Source of the DNA: JANQQZ01 sp039179915
GTDB lineage: Bacteria; Planctomycetota; Phycisphaerae; Phycisphaerales; UBA1924
DNA: 34,632 nucleotides
Direction: 5' to 3'
Assembly: GCA_039179915.1 (NCBI GenBank)
Contig: JBCDEF010000002.1
Span: 1 to 34,632 of the forward strand
The notes under the pieces are model-generated. The model worked only from the letters and a program-made list of their open reading frames with translations. It searched no databases and was not told where the DNA came from. This document shows, piece by piece, positions 16,994 through 24,672 of the stretch; position 1 is the stretch's first letter; each line of letters opens with the position of its first letter. The position numbers were made by a program, and so were the translations under genes.

Positions 16994-17393
16994 CCTGGTG
17001 CGTATGCGGTTCGATCAAGCCGTCGCCCGGGTCATCGCCGCGCTCCCGGACCGGGAACGCCGGCTGATCGAGCACGAGCTCGCGGTGATCCTCGAAGACC
17101 GGCCCAGCGAGACGATGCTGATCGATCTGGGCATGGACCCCGCCGACCCGGCGAGCGAGGAGCTGCTCGGGCTCTTCACCGGCGCGATGCGGACCGAGGC
17201 GTCCATTGAAGAGAGCGGCCCGCCCAGCGTGATCCACCTGTTCCGCCACGGGCTGACCGAGGTCGCCCGCGACGAGCACGGCAACATCCGGGAGGATGTT
17301 CTCAACGAAGAGATCCGGATCACGTTGCTGCACGAGCTCGGCCACTACTACGGTCTCGAAGAAGACGACCTTGAAGGCCTTGGCTACGGGTAG
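16986..17393 (+). CDS. Small HExxH metallopeptidase-family protein
   Basis: A 135-residue zincin-like protein. The active site is HELGHYYGLEEDDLEGLG, with His116, Glu117 and His120 and acidic residues further on, matching the short bacterial metallopeptidase family formerly called DUF1025. The preceding strand SVIHLFRHGL is also characteristic. There is no signal peptide, so it is cytoplasmic. Proteolytic activity has not been shown for most of this family, so function is uncertain. The gene overlaps the membrane-protein gene by eight bases; sppA begins 82 bases downstream with its own ribosome site. Confidence 0.88.
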   Translation: MDDLVRMRFDQAVARVIAALPDRERRLIEHELAVILEDRPSETMLIDLGMDPADPASEELLGLFTGAMRTEASIEESGPPSVIHLFRHGLTEVARDEHGNIREDVLNEEIRITLLHELGHYYGLEEDDLEGLGYG

Positions 17394-17475
17394 CCCGCCC
17401 GACGCGGCGGGACGATGCGACCGGCCGGCGTCTCGCTGGTATGCTGCTTCCGACCAGACGTTTTCAGGAGACGAT

Positions 17476-19341
17476 ATGAGCATCTTTCAGCTTGCCCGGG
17501 CCGCAGCCGCGGCAGCCATCGCTTGCGGCGTGGCAGCGTCCGCGTCCGCCCAGGCCGCCGCGACACAGATGGACAAGAAGTCGCAGCCGGTCTCGACAGA
17601 AGAGGCGGTCGTGGGCCTGATCAAGATCGACGGCGGGCTCGCCGAGCGGCCCGGCCCGTTTGACTGGCTGACGGGCGAGGGCTCGACCACGCTCCGCTCG
17701 GTGCACAAGGCGATCGCGGGCGTCGGCGACGACCCGGCGATGCGGGCCCTGGTGCTCCAGCTCGAAGACGCCGCGCTCGGGAGCACGCAGGTCGAGGAGC
17801 TCATCGGCGCGATCGAGTCGGTCCAGGCCGACGGCAAGCGGGTGATCGTGGTCGCCGATTCGCTCGGCCCGACCGAGCTGCGGCTCGGCGCCGCCGCCGA
17901 CCAGCTCATCGGCGAGGCCGGAGCCGGCCTCTCGCTCCCGGGCATGCACATGGAGGAGATGTACCTCCGCGACATGCTCGACTGGGTCGGCGCCGAACCG
18001 AGCTACGTCCAGGTCGGTGAGTTCAAGGGCGCCGACGAGATGATGACCCGCTCGACGCCGAGCGCGGCGTGGGACAGCAACATCTCGCAGCTGCTCGACA
18101 GCATGTACGCCAACCTGCGCGAGCCGTTCCTTTCCGGCCGCGGCATGACCGACGCGGAACTCGACGCGGCGATGTCCGAGGCGTGGTTCGCCTCGGTCGA
18201 GGACGGCGTGCGGCTGGGCCTGGTCGATCGGGCCGTCCCGCTCAACGATCTCACCGACGAGATCGGGTCGCAGATGGACGCCGAGGTCAGCTGGCGGACC
18301 GGGCTCCTGAAGAAAGATGGGGGCGTCGGCCTCGACCCGTCGAACCCGTTTGCGATCTTCTCGGTGCTGACCCAGGAGCCCAAGAACTCGCCGACGCGTC
18401 CCTCGATCGCCGTCGTGCACATCGACGGCGCGATCGTGGACGGCGACTCGACCCAGGGCGGGCTCTTCGGCTCGCAGGCCGTCGGCAGCCGCACGATCCG
18501 CCGCATCGCCGACACGCTGCGCGACGACGACCTGATCCGCGGCGTGGTCATCCGGATCAACTCGCCCGGTGGGTCGGCGACGGCCAGCGAGATCATGTGG
18601 CAGGCTTTCCGCTCACTCGCCGAGACCAAGCCGGTGTACGTCAGCGTCGGCTCGATGGCGGCCTCGGGCGGCTACTACGTCGCGGTCGCGGGCGATCGGG
18701 TCTATGTCAACCCGTCGTCGATCGTGGGGTCGATCGGTGTGGTCGGCGGGAAGATCGGGCTCAGCGGCGTGATGGAGAACCTGCAGGTCAACATCGTCCG
18801 CCGGTCGCGCGGCCCGATGGCCGGCATCTTCGGCTCCGCCGCCTGGACCGACGCCGAGCGTGAGGCCGTCCGCGAGCGGATCGGGCAGACCTACGACCTG
18901 TTCACCTCGCGTGTCGCGCAGGGGCGCGAGGGCATCGACCTCGACGAGACCGCGGCCGGCCGGCTGTTCACAGGCTCCAAAGCGATCGAGCTCGACATGG
19001 CCGACGAGCTGGGCTCGATCAGCACCGCCATCACCGACCTGGCCGAGGAGCTCGGTCTGGAGCGGTACGACGTGCTGGACTACCCAGGGCCGCAGAGCTT
19101 CGAGGACCTGCTCGATCAGTTCGGGTTGATGGTCACGGCCCAGTCCGGCGGGCTCGGGAACGGGCTCGGAAACGCGCTCGGTGCGAGCATCGGCGCCGGC
19201 ATGATCTCAAGCCTTGAGGACAAGCTCACCGCTCTGGTCGGGCCGGCGTGGCCGATGGTGCGGTCGCGGATCGATGCGGCGATCATGCTCGGCGATCAGC
19301 CGGTCACCGTGCTCGAGCACCGGATCCTCTCGTTCGAGTAA
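17476..19341 (+). CDS. sppA: Signal peptide peptidase SppA, two-domain form
   Basis: A 621-residue membrane or periplasmic serine protease that degrades cleaved signal peptides. Two tandem Clp/crotonase-like domains are present, as in the 67-kDa E. coli type. The first (about residues 40-260) supplies the general-base Lys184 in GEFKGADE. The second (about 310-510) holds the nucleophile Ser393 in SVGSMAASGGYY. The N-terminus is a signal sequence or anchor ending ASASAQ; a long Gly-rich C-terminal extension follows residue 550. AGGAG at 17466-17470, five bases before the ATG, fixes the start. It is convergent with frr, 27 bases away. Confidence 0.96.
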   Translation: MSIFQLARAAAAAAIACGVAASASAQAAATQMDKKSQPVSTEEAVVGLIKIDGGLAERPGPFDWLTGEGSTTLRSVHKAIAGVGDDPAMRALVLQLEDAALGSTQVEELIGAIESVQADGKRVIVVADSLGPTELRLGAAADQLIGEAGAGLSLPGMHMEEMYLRDMLDWVGAEPSYVQVGEFKGADEMMTRSTPSAAWDSNISQLLDSMYANLREPFLSGRGMTDAELDAAMSEAWFASVEDGVRLGLVDRAVPLNDLTDEIGSQMDAEVSWRTGLLKKDGGVGLDPSNPFAIFSVLTQEPKNSPTRPSIAVVHIDGAIVDGDSTQGGLFGSQAVGSRTIRRIADTLRDDDLIRGVVIRINSPGGSATASEIMWQAFRSLAETKPVYVSVGSMAASGGYYVAVAGDRVYVNPSSIVGSIGVVGGKIGLSGVMENLQVNIVRRSRGPMAGIFGSAAWTDAEREAVRERIGQTYDLFTSRVAQGREGIDLDETAAGRLFTGSKAIELDMADELGSISTAITDLAEELGLERYDVLDYPGPQSFEDLLDQFGLMVTAQSGGLGNGLGNALGASIGAGMISSLEDKLTALVGPAWPMVRSRIDAAIMLGDQPVTVLEHRILSFE

Positions 19342-19368
19342 GGCCGAACCCGGAACGGGCGGCGGCGG

Positions 19369-19935
19369 TCAGACCTCCATGATCTCCTTGGACTTGTCGT
19401 CCATGCGGCTGTCGATCTGACCCTCGTATTTCTTGAGCAGCTCCTGGATCTCATCTTTGAGGGTCTTGACCTCGTCTTCGGAGATGTGGCCGTCGCCCTT
19501 GCCGAGCGCGTCCGCGTGCTTGTTGGCGTCGCGGCGGGCGTTGCGGAGGACGACCTTGGCGTCCTCGCCGAGCTTGCGGGCCTTGGCGGCGAGCTGCTTG
19601 CGGCGGTCGGTCGAGAGCGGGGGGATGTTCAGGCGGATCTGCTTGCCGTCGACGTTGGGCGCGAGCCCGAGGTCGGACTCTTCGATCGCCTTGCGGATCT
19701 CGCTGACGGCGCCGCCGTCGAACGGCTTGATCAGGATCTGCGTCGGCTCGGGCAGGCTGACCGAGGCGATCGACTTCAGGTCGGTCGGCGCGCCGTAGTA
19801 CTCGACCTTGATGAACTCGACGAGCGCGGTCGATGCCCGCCCGCCGCGGAGGCCTTTGAACTCCTGATCGAGGTAGTCGACGGCCTTGCTCATCTGCTCC
19901 TCGGCCTCGAGCAGGATGGTGTCCGGATCGCTCAT
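19369..19935 (-). CDS. frr: Ribosome-recycling factor
   Basis: A 188-residue protein that splits post-termination ribosomes with EF-G. The family pattern is complete: the N-terminal helix KAVDYLDQEFKGLRGGRAS, the segment EYYGAPTDLKSIASVSLPEP, and the C-terminal helices with RRKQLAAKARKLGEDAKV and RNARRDAN. GGAG lies eight bases before the ATG. It is downstream of pyrH with a 47-base gap, the conserved pyrH-frr order; rpsB and tsf, often upstream, are not here. Confidence 0.98.
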   Translation of the reverse strand: MSDPDTILLEAEEQMSKAVDYLDQEFKGLRGGRASTALVEFIKVEYYGAPTDLKSIASVSLPEPTQILIKPFDGGAVSEIRKAIEESDLGLAPNVDGKQIRLNIPPLSTDRRKQLAAKARKLGEDAKVVLRNARRDANKHADALGKGDGHISEDEVKTLKDEIQELLKKYEGQIDSRMDDKSKEIMEV

Positions 19936-19982
19936 CGTTGATTCTCCATCGGTCGGTATTGTCTCGGCTGCCCGCGTTGCCG

Positions 19983-20762
19983 TCAGGGAGCCATCGTTGT
20001 TTCGGCGCCGACGAGCGTGCCGATCGGCTCGCCCGCGACGGCCCGGGCGATGCTCCCCGCCCGGTCGAAGTTGAATATGCGGATCGGGATGCCGCGCTCG
20101 CGGCAGAGCGTGAACGCCGTGGCGTCCATGACCGCGAGCTCCCGCTCGATCACGTCGTGGAACGAGACGGTCTCGAACCGCTTCGCGTCGGGCGAGCGGC
20201 GTGGGTCGGCGGTGTACACGCCGTCGACCTTCGTGGCCTTGAGCAGCACATCGCAGCGCAGCTCCGTGGCCCGCAGCGCGGCGCAGGTATCGGTCGTAAA
20301 AAAAGGATTGCCGGTGCCGGCGCTGAGCACCACGACGCGGTCTTTCTCGAGGTGGCGGATCGCGCGGTTGCGGATAAACGGCTCGGCCACGGACCGGATC
20401 TCGAGGGCGGACATCACGCGGCTGTCGACCCCGATCGCCTGGAGTTTTTCGCGGAGCGCGAGGCCGTTGATGATAGTCCCGAGCATGCCCATGTAGTCCG
20501 CGGTGGCCTGCTCGATGTCGCCCGAATCGGCCAGGGCCGCACCCCGGATGATGTTGCCCCCGCCGACGACCACGGCGATCTGAGCCCCCGTCTCGCGGGC
20601 GGCCCGGATCTCGCCGGCGATCATCGCGAGGCTGGCGGCGTCGATGCCGAACCCGGCCTCGCCGGCGAAGGCCTCGCCGCTGAGTTTCAGCAGCACGCGA
20701 CCGGGAGCCGATGATCGCGGTAGACGGCGGTCGGAGGCCGATGGTCCGGGGGCGTGGGTCAT
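19983..20762 (-). CDS. pyrH: UMP kinase
   Basis: It phosphorylates UMP to UDP with ATP in pyrimidine synthesis. The 259-residue amino-acid-kinase fold has LLKLSGEAF (about residues 24-32), VVGGGNIIRG (65-74), GTGNPFFTTDTCAALRA near 150-165, and KATKVDGVYTADPR. The first 20 or so residues are a Ser/Pro/Arg-rich extension beyond the usual start. GAGG lies about seven bases before the ATG at 20762; longer in-frame starts upstream are not family-like. It is probably cotranscribed with frr and divergent from the ExbBD-vWA gene cluster. Confidence 0.97.
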   Translation of the reverse strand: MTHAPGPSASDRRLPRSSAPGRVLLKLSGEAFAGEAGFGIDAASLAMIAGEIRAARETGAQIAVVVGGGNIIRGAALADSGDIEQATADYMGMLGTIINGLALREKLQAIGVDSRVMSALEIRSVAEPFIRNRAIRHLEKDRVVVLSAGTGNPFFTTDTCAALRATELRCDVLLKATKVDGVYTADPRRSPDAKRFETVSFHDVIERELAVMDATAFTLCRERGIPIRIFNFDRAGSIARAVAGEPIGTLVGAETTMAP

Positions 20763-21001
20763 GTGGAGCCTCGCAGTGCGGAACGCCGGGAGCGTGCGGG
20801 TGAGCGGGCGGCCCCGGAAAGCCGCCGCCCGGGCGTACCATAGCCTTGAGCCCGCCGGTGCGCAGGGGCGGGAACCGGTCGGCCGCGGGGGCGTCGTAAG
20901 AGCCGGGCGGCGTCCGACGCCTCGCGGCGGGGTGCACACGGAGGCTGCACACAGATGACGCGACGCCACGCTCATGACCATGCACAGGATCGGCCGCGTT
21001 G
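20763..21001. promoter_or_regulatory. Divergent intergenic region, pyrH versus vWA operon
   Basis: These 239 bases should carry the promoters of both pyrH-frr (minus) and the eight-gene plus-strand cluster. A hairpin with 8-bp arms (20805-20812 and 20824-20831, perfect) lies in the probable pyrH leader. A TATGGT element on the minus strand (20837-20842) resembles a -10 box, but no matching -35 was found. No open frame here is convincing. Confidence 0.4.
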
Positions 21002-21952
21002 ATGGCTGCCAACGACCGAGGTGACGGGTCCTGGGGCGCCGTGCGTCGCTGGGTGCTGCGGTCGTCTGTCGCGGCGCTCGCGCTGTCGCTGGCGGTCCAC
21101 CTGGCCATGTTCCTGCTCGCGACCTTCGTCTGGTTCGGCGGCGGGGGCGGCGGTGCCGAGGGGCCGCAGGAGCCCGGCCGAGCGGTCGAGTTCGCCGTCA
21201 TGCCCGAGTCGGCGCTCGAGAAATCAGTCCGCGCCGATGTCGATGTCCGGCTCCCCTCGGCCAGCGACCTGCTCGAATCGGACCTGGGCGCGATCGACCC
21301 GGACCTGCTCGCGCTGGACCCGGTAGACCTCTCGCTGGACGGCGATCTGAGCCTCGAGCTGGAGATCGATGCCGGCGGCGGGCAGGTCGCGGTTGACGGC
21401 TCGGCCGGCGGCGGCTCGATCGGCGGCGGCAACGCCAGCTTCTTCGGCATCGAGGCCCGCGGCAACCGGTTCGCCTACATCGTCGATGTCAGCGGGTCGA
21501 TGGACGCCGACGGCCGGCTCGACGCGCTCAAGTCCGAGCTCGGCGCCTCGATCACCGACCTGCTCGATCATGTCAGCTTCTACGTCGTCACCTACGCGGA
21601 CGACGCGGCGCCGCTCGGCGGCCGGCGTGATTGGACCGAGGCCAACAGCGTCGGCAAGCGATGGGCCCGCAGCAGGCTCCGCTCGGTCGAGCCGCTGGGC
21701 GCGACCAACCCGCTGCCGGCGTTCGAGCTCGTGTTCGCGGCCAGGCCGCGCCCCGACGCGATCTACTTCATGACCGACGGCCAGTTCAACGAGCGGATCG
21801 CCCAGCGGATCATCGCCATGAACAGCGAGCGGCCGACGCCGATCCACTGCATCACGTTTGTCACCGACGACGCGGCGTCGCTCATGCAACGGATCGCCGG
21901 GCAGTCCGGGGGGACCTACACCCATATCCCGGGCGGGGGCGGCCGCCCATGA
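21002..21952 (+). CDS. vWA-domain protein with TonB/TolA-like membrane anchor
   Basis: A 316-residue protein and first gene of the eight-gene cluster. One N-terminal membrane helix (about residues 24-45) contains Ser29 and His33, the S-x3-H spacing of the TonB and TolA anchors that couple to ExbB-ExbD or TolQ-TolR. A Gly-rich and Asp/Leu-rich linker (about 46-145) leads to a von Willebrand factor A domain opening FAYIVDVSGSMD. Its MIDAS residues are Asp162, Ser164 and Ser166, followed by a Thr-containing GATNPLPA segment and YFMTDGQ. Topology places the vWA domain in the periplasm. ATG at 21002 is preferred over TTG at 20999. The stop overlaps the next start (ATGA). A plain vWA membrane protein is the alternative reading. 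Confidence 0.88.
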   Translation: MAANDRGDGSWGAVRRWVLRSSVAALALSLAVHLAMFLLATFVWFGGGGGGAEGPQEPGRAVEFAVMPESALEKSVRADVDVRLPSASDLLESDLGAIDPDLLALDPVDLSLDGDLSLELEIDAGGGQVAVDGSAGGGSIGGGNASFFGIEARGNRFAYIVDVSGSMDADGRLDALKSELGASITDLLDHVSFYVVTYADDAAPLGGRRDWTEANSVGKRWARSRLRSVEPLGATNPLPAFELVFAARPRPDAIYFMTDGQFNERIAQRIIAMNSERPTPIHCITFVTDDAASLMQRIAGQSGGTYTHIPGGGGRP

Positions 21953-23064
21953 GCATCACCCGAGGGTTTTGGTACGTGCTGGCCGCGATCTGCGCGGCGG
22001 TCCCGTTGAGCGCCGCGGCGCAGGTCGTTCTCCAGCTCCGCGGCGGCGGCGAGCAGGCCGTGGCCTCGGCGCGAGCGGTCGATGCCGGTCTCGAGTGCGT
22101 CGTGGACGGCGAATCGGTGTTGGTGTCCTGGCATCTGATCCGAGCGGTGGAAGGCCCCGCCGAGGGCGACACCGAGCGGTGGCTCGCGGTCGGTGAGCAC
22201 GCGTGGCGGGGGCTGACCCGGCTGGGCCGGGGTGACCCGTTCGCGGCCGAGCCCGAGCTCGCCGAGGCGCTGCAGATGTTCGGCGATTCGACCGGCGTTT
22301 CGGCGCTGCACACGGCCGCGGCGCTGCTCCGATGCCGCGTCGCGCTCGGCGATCTCGCGGGCGCGGTCGATCCGTGGCTCCGGCTGCTCGCGGCCGGGGC
22401 CGATGTCGAACCCACGCTCGCCAGGGGCGCGGGCGTCGATGACGCGACCGGGCTTGTCCCCGCGCTATCGCCGGTGTTTCTCAGCGTCGCTTCGGCATTC
22501 GGCGCCGAACCGATCTCGACGGATCCCGACCGGCCCGACACCGCGGCGTCGCTCGCGGTGTTGTACCGAGCCGCCGCGGAAGGCGGCGTGCCAGCCGATG
22601 ACGGCGTCCGCGGCGACGGTGTGCGTCTCGTTCGGGCGATCGTCGAGGCGATCAACGGCGACGATCAGGCCCGCCGTCTTGCCCGCCTGACACTCGCGAC
22701 GATCCGAGACGAATCGGGAGATCCCTGGATGACCGCCTGGTGCGATGCGGCGATCGGCCGCTCCCTGCTGCGTGAGAGCCCCGAGCGCTGGGCCGCGGGG
22801 ATCGGGCACCTCCTGGCCGTCAGGGTCCGGCACGAGCGTGACCTTCCGGCGTTGGCCGGCCATTGCCTCGCGGAAGCGGCCGTCTTTCTGGACCGCCGGG
22901 GCGGCAGCGAGCGGGCGGGGATATTGGCTCGCGAACTCGCGACCTCGTTCCCGGGCCACCCCGCGCTCGGCCGGCCCGAGGTGGCTGAAATGCTCCGAAC
23001 ACCCGCGCCGCCACTCGGCGCACGCAGCGACGACCCCGCACCACAGGATGGAACCCGGCTATGA
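21949..23064 (+). CDS. Exported hypothetical protein of ExbBD-vWA operon
   Basis: A 371-residue protein of no recognised family. The N-terminal signal peptide ends near SAAAQ (residue 25). Residues about 26-70 alternate hydrophobic and polar, as in a small beta domain. The rest is Ala/Leu/Arg-rich and helical, TPR-like in spacing, with a Pro-rich tail. It starts by ATGA overlap with the vWA gene and ends by ATGA overlap with the ExbB gene, so it is translationally tied to both. It is likely a periplasmic partner of the energised complex; that is inference from context. Confidence 0.8.
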   Translation: MSITRGFWYVLAAICAAVPLSAAAQVVLQLRGGGEQAVASARAVDAGLECVVDGESVLVSWHLIRAVEGPAEGDTERWLAVGEHAWRGLTRLGRGDPFAAEPELAEALQMFGDSTGVSALHTAAALLRCRVALGDLAGAVDPWLRLLAAGADVEPTLARGAGVDDATGLVPALSPVFLSVASAFGAEPISTDPDRPDTAASLAVLYRAAAEGGVPADDGVRGDGVRLVRAIVEAINGDDQARRLARLTLATIRDESGDPWMTAWCDAAIGRSLLRESPERWAAGIGHLLAVRVRHERDLPALAGHCLAEAAVFLDRRGGSERAGILARELATSFPGHPALGRPEVAEMLRTPAPPLGARSDDPAPQDGTRL

Positions 23065-23858
23065 CGCCCAACAACGCCCTCGACCTTGTCACGCTTGCGC
23101 AGGACGCCCCTGCCGGGAAGTCGCTCTTCGAGCACATCGCCTCCGGCGGCCCGATCGGGCTGCTAATCATCATGCTGTCGTTCGCGGCCGTCGCGCTCGT
23201 CATCGTCCATCTCGTCCAGCTCCGCCTCCAGCGTCTGGCGCCGGTCGAGCACTTCGAGAAGCTCGGCAGCCTGCTCTCGGCGCGAAAGATCGACAGCGCG
23301 CGGTCCTACTGCCTGGAGACCGAGCCGCACAGCTTCCTGCTCGATGTCGTCGGGGCGGCGCTGACCCGGTGCGCCCGGTCGCCGTTCGGCCTGCTCGAGT
23401 TCCGGGCTTCGCTCGAAGAGGCCGGGCAGCAGGAGGTCTCGAAGCTGAACCGCTCGATCGAGGGCCTCGCGCTGATCGCGTCGGTCGCGCCCATGCTCGG
23501 GCTGCTGGGCACGGTGGTCGGCATGGTCGGCGCGTTCGACCGCCTGGGTGCCTCGGCCGGCGGCTTTGCGCGGCCCGACGAGCTCGCGTCGAGTATTTCT
23601 GTCGCGCTGATCACGACGGTGCTGGGGCTTGTCGTCGCGATCCCGGTGACCGCGTGCACCACTTTCTTCCGGAACCGGATCGATGCGCTCGCCGCCGCGG
23701 TCGCGGAGATGACCGAAGAGCTGCTGGGGTATGTCGAGAGCCATCAGGCACCGAGCCAGGCTCCTCATGCGGCGACGCCGCAGCAAGCGGCAGCCTCTGG
23801 GGCGCGAGCCGCGTCGCCCCCGCCGAGCGGGGCGCAGGCCCAGGGGGCACCCGGATGA
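23061..23858 (+). CDS. MotA/TolQ/ExbB proton channel family protein
   Basis: A 265-residue inner-membrane protein that, with ExbD-type partners, uses the proton motive force to drive envelope work. Three membrane segments fit the family: about residues 32-52, 135-157 (EGLALIASVAPMLGLLGTVVGM) and 176-200 (ASSISVALITTVLGLVVAIP). A cytoplasmic loop of about 80 residues lies between the first and second. The threonines Thr185-Thr186 in the third helix lie in the segment that lines the proton path in ExbB. The C-terminal 40 residues are Ala/Pro/Gln-rich and low in complexity. ATGA overlaps occur at both ends. Confidence 0.95.
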   Translation: MTPNNALDLVTLAQDAPAGKSLFEHIASGGPIGLLIIMLSFAAVALVIVHLVQLRLQRLAPVEHFEKLGSLLSARKIDSARSYCLETEPHSFLLDVVGAALTRCARSPFGLLEFRASLEEAGQQEVSKLNRSIEGLALIASVAPMLGLLGTVVGMVGAFDRLGASAGGFARPDELASSISVALITTVLGLVVAIPVTACTTFFRNRIDALAAAVAEMTEELLGYVESHQAPSQAPHAATPQQAAASGARAASPPPSGAQAQGAPG

Positions 23859-24274
23859 CGCCCGCCCGATCGCACGTCGGCGTCTTCGACCTCACGCCGA
23901 TGATTGATGTTGTGCTGCTGCTGATCATCTTCTTCCTGGTGACCTCGCAGTTCTCCCGCTCGATCCGGGCGCCGATGGACCTGCCCGAGCAGGCCGGCAG
24001 GGCCGGTGAGCGCGCCGGCGACAGCGGAGCCGTGGTCGTTGACCTGCTGGCCGACGGCGGCCTGCGCGTCGAGGCCGAACAGGTCTCGCCCGAGGTCTTC
24101 TCGTCCATGGTCCGGTCGGCCGTGCGAGACTCGGGCAACGGCGTCGAGGTGCTGATCCGCGCCGACCGCTCGGCCCGGGTCGAGCACCTTAACGCGCTCG
24201 CGGACCGGCTGATCGAATCGGGCGTCACGTCTTACCGCATCGCGACGCGTCCCGGGTCGGGGGGCACGCCGTGA
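23855..24274 (+). CDS. ExbD/TolR family protein (first copy)
   Basis: A 139-residue partner of the ExbB-like channel. The short cytoplasmic N-end leads to LTPMIDVVLLLIIFFLVTSQF, with the proton-carrying Asp18 at the start of the single membrane helix. The periplasmic part (about 40-139) contains VEVLIRADRSARVEHLNALADRL in pieces typical of the ExbD fold. It starts by ATGA overlap with the channel gene and overlaps the second ExbD gene by four bases (GTGA). Confidence 0.95.
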   Translation: MTPARSHVGVFDLTPMIDVVLLLIIFFLVTSQFSRSIRAPMDLPEQAGRAGERAGDSGAVVVDLLADGGLRVEAEQVSPEVFSSMVRSAVRDSGNGVEVLIRADRSARVEHLNALADRLIESGVTSYRIATRPGSGGTP

Positions 24275-24672
24275 AGCTCGCGCAGTCGAGAACCTTCGCG
24301 AACGCGCCGCTGCCGCTGATCGGCATGATCGACGCGTTCTTCCTGTTGCTGATATACTTTCTGGTCAGCTCGACGCTCACGCCGGCGGAGGAGGAACTCG
24401 CCGCCGCGCTGGCGGCCCGCTCCCAGGACGCGAGCCAGGCCGACCTGGAGCCGCAGATCGTCGAGGTGCTTCCGGACGGGCGGGGTTTCACGATCTCGGG
24501 CCGCGAGGTGCCGGACCAGCGTGCGCTGACTTCGCTGCTCTCGGGGCTGCCCAAGCAGGCGGGGGTCTTCGTGGTCGCGCCGGACGAGGCGTCCGTCAGC
24601 GCGGTCGCCCAGGCGCTGCAGGCCGCGGAGGACGCGGGGTTTGAGAGGCTGACGTATGTCACACCGGAGTAG
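24271..24672 (+). CDS. ExbD/TolR-like protein (second, divergent copy)
   Basis: A 133-residue protein with GTG start. It keeps the layout of ExbD: short N-end, IGMIDAFFLLLIYFLVSSTL with Asp21 at the proton position, then a compact periplasmic domain with VFVVAPDEASVSAVAQAL. The sequence has drifted from the first copy, including loss of the TPMID form and a more acidic, Glu/Ala-rich segment after the helix. Two different ExbDs suggest a mixed ExbD dimer inside the ExbB pentamer. The next gene starts 17 bases before its end. Confidence 0.88.
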   Translation: MKLAQSRTFANAPLPLIGMIDAFFLLLIYFLVSSTLTPAEEELAAALAARSQDASQADLEPQIVEVLPDGRGFTISGREVPDQRALTSLLSGLPKQAGVFVVAPDEASVSAVAQALQAAEDAGFERLTYVTPE

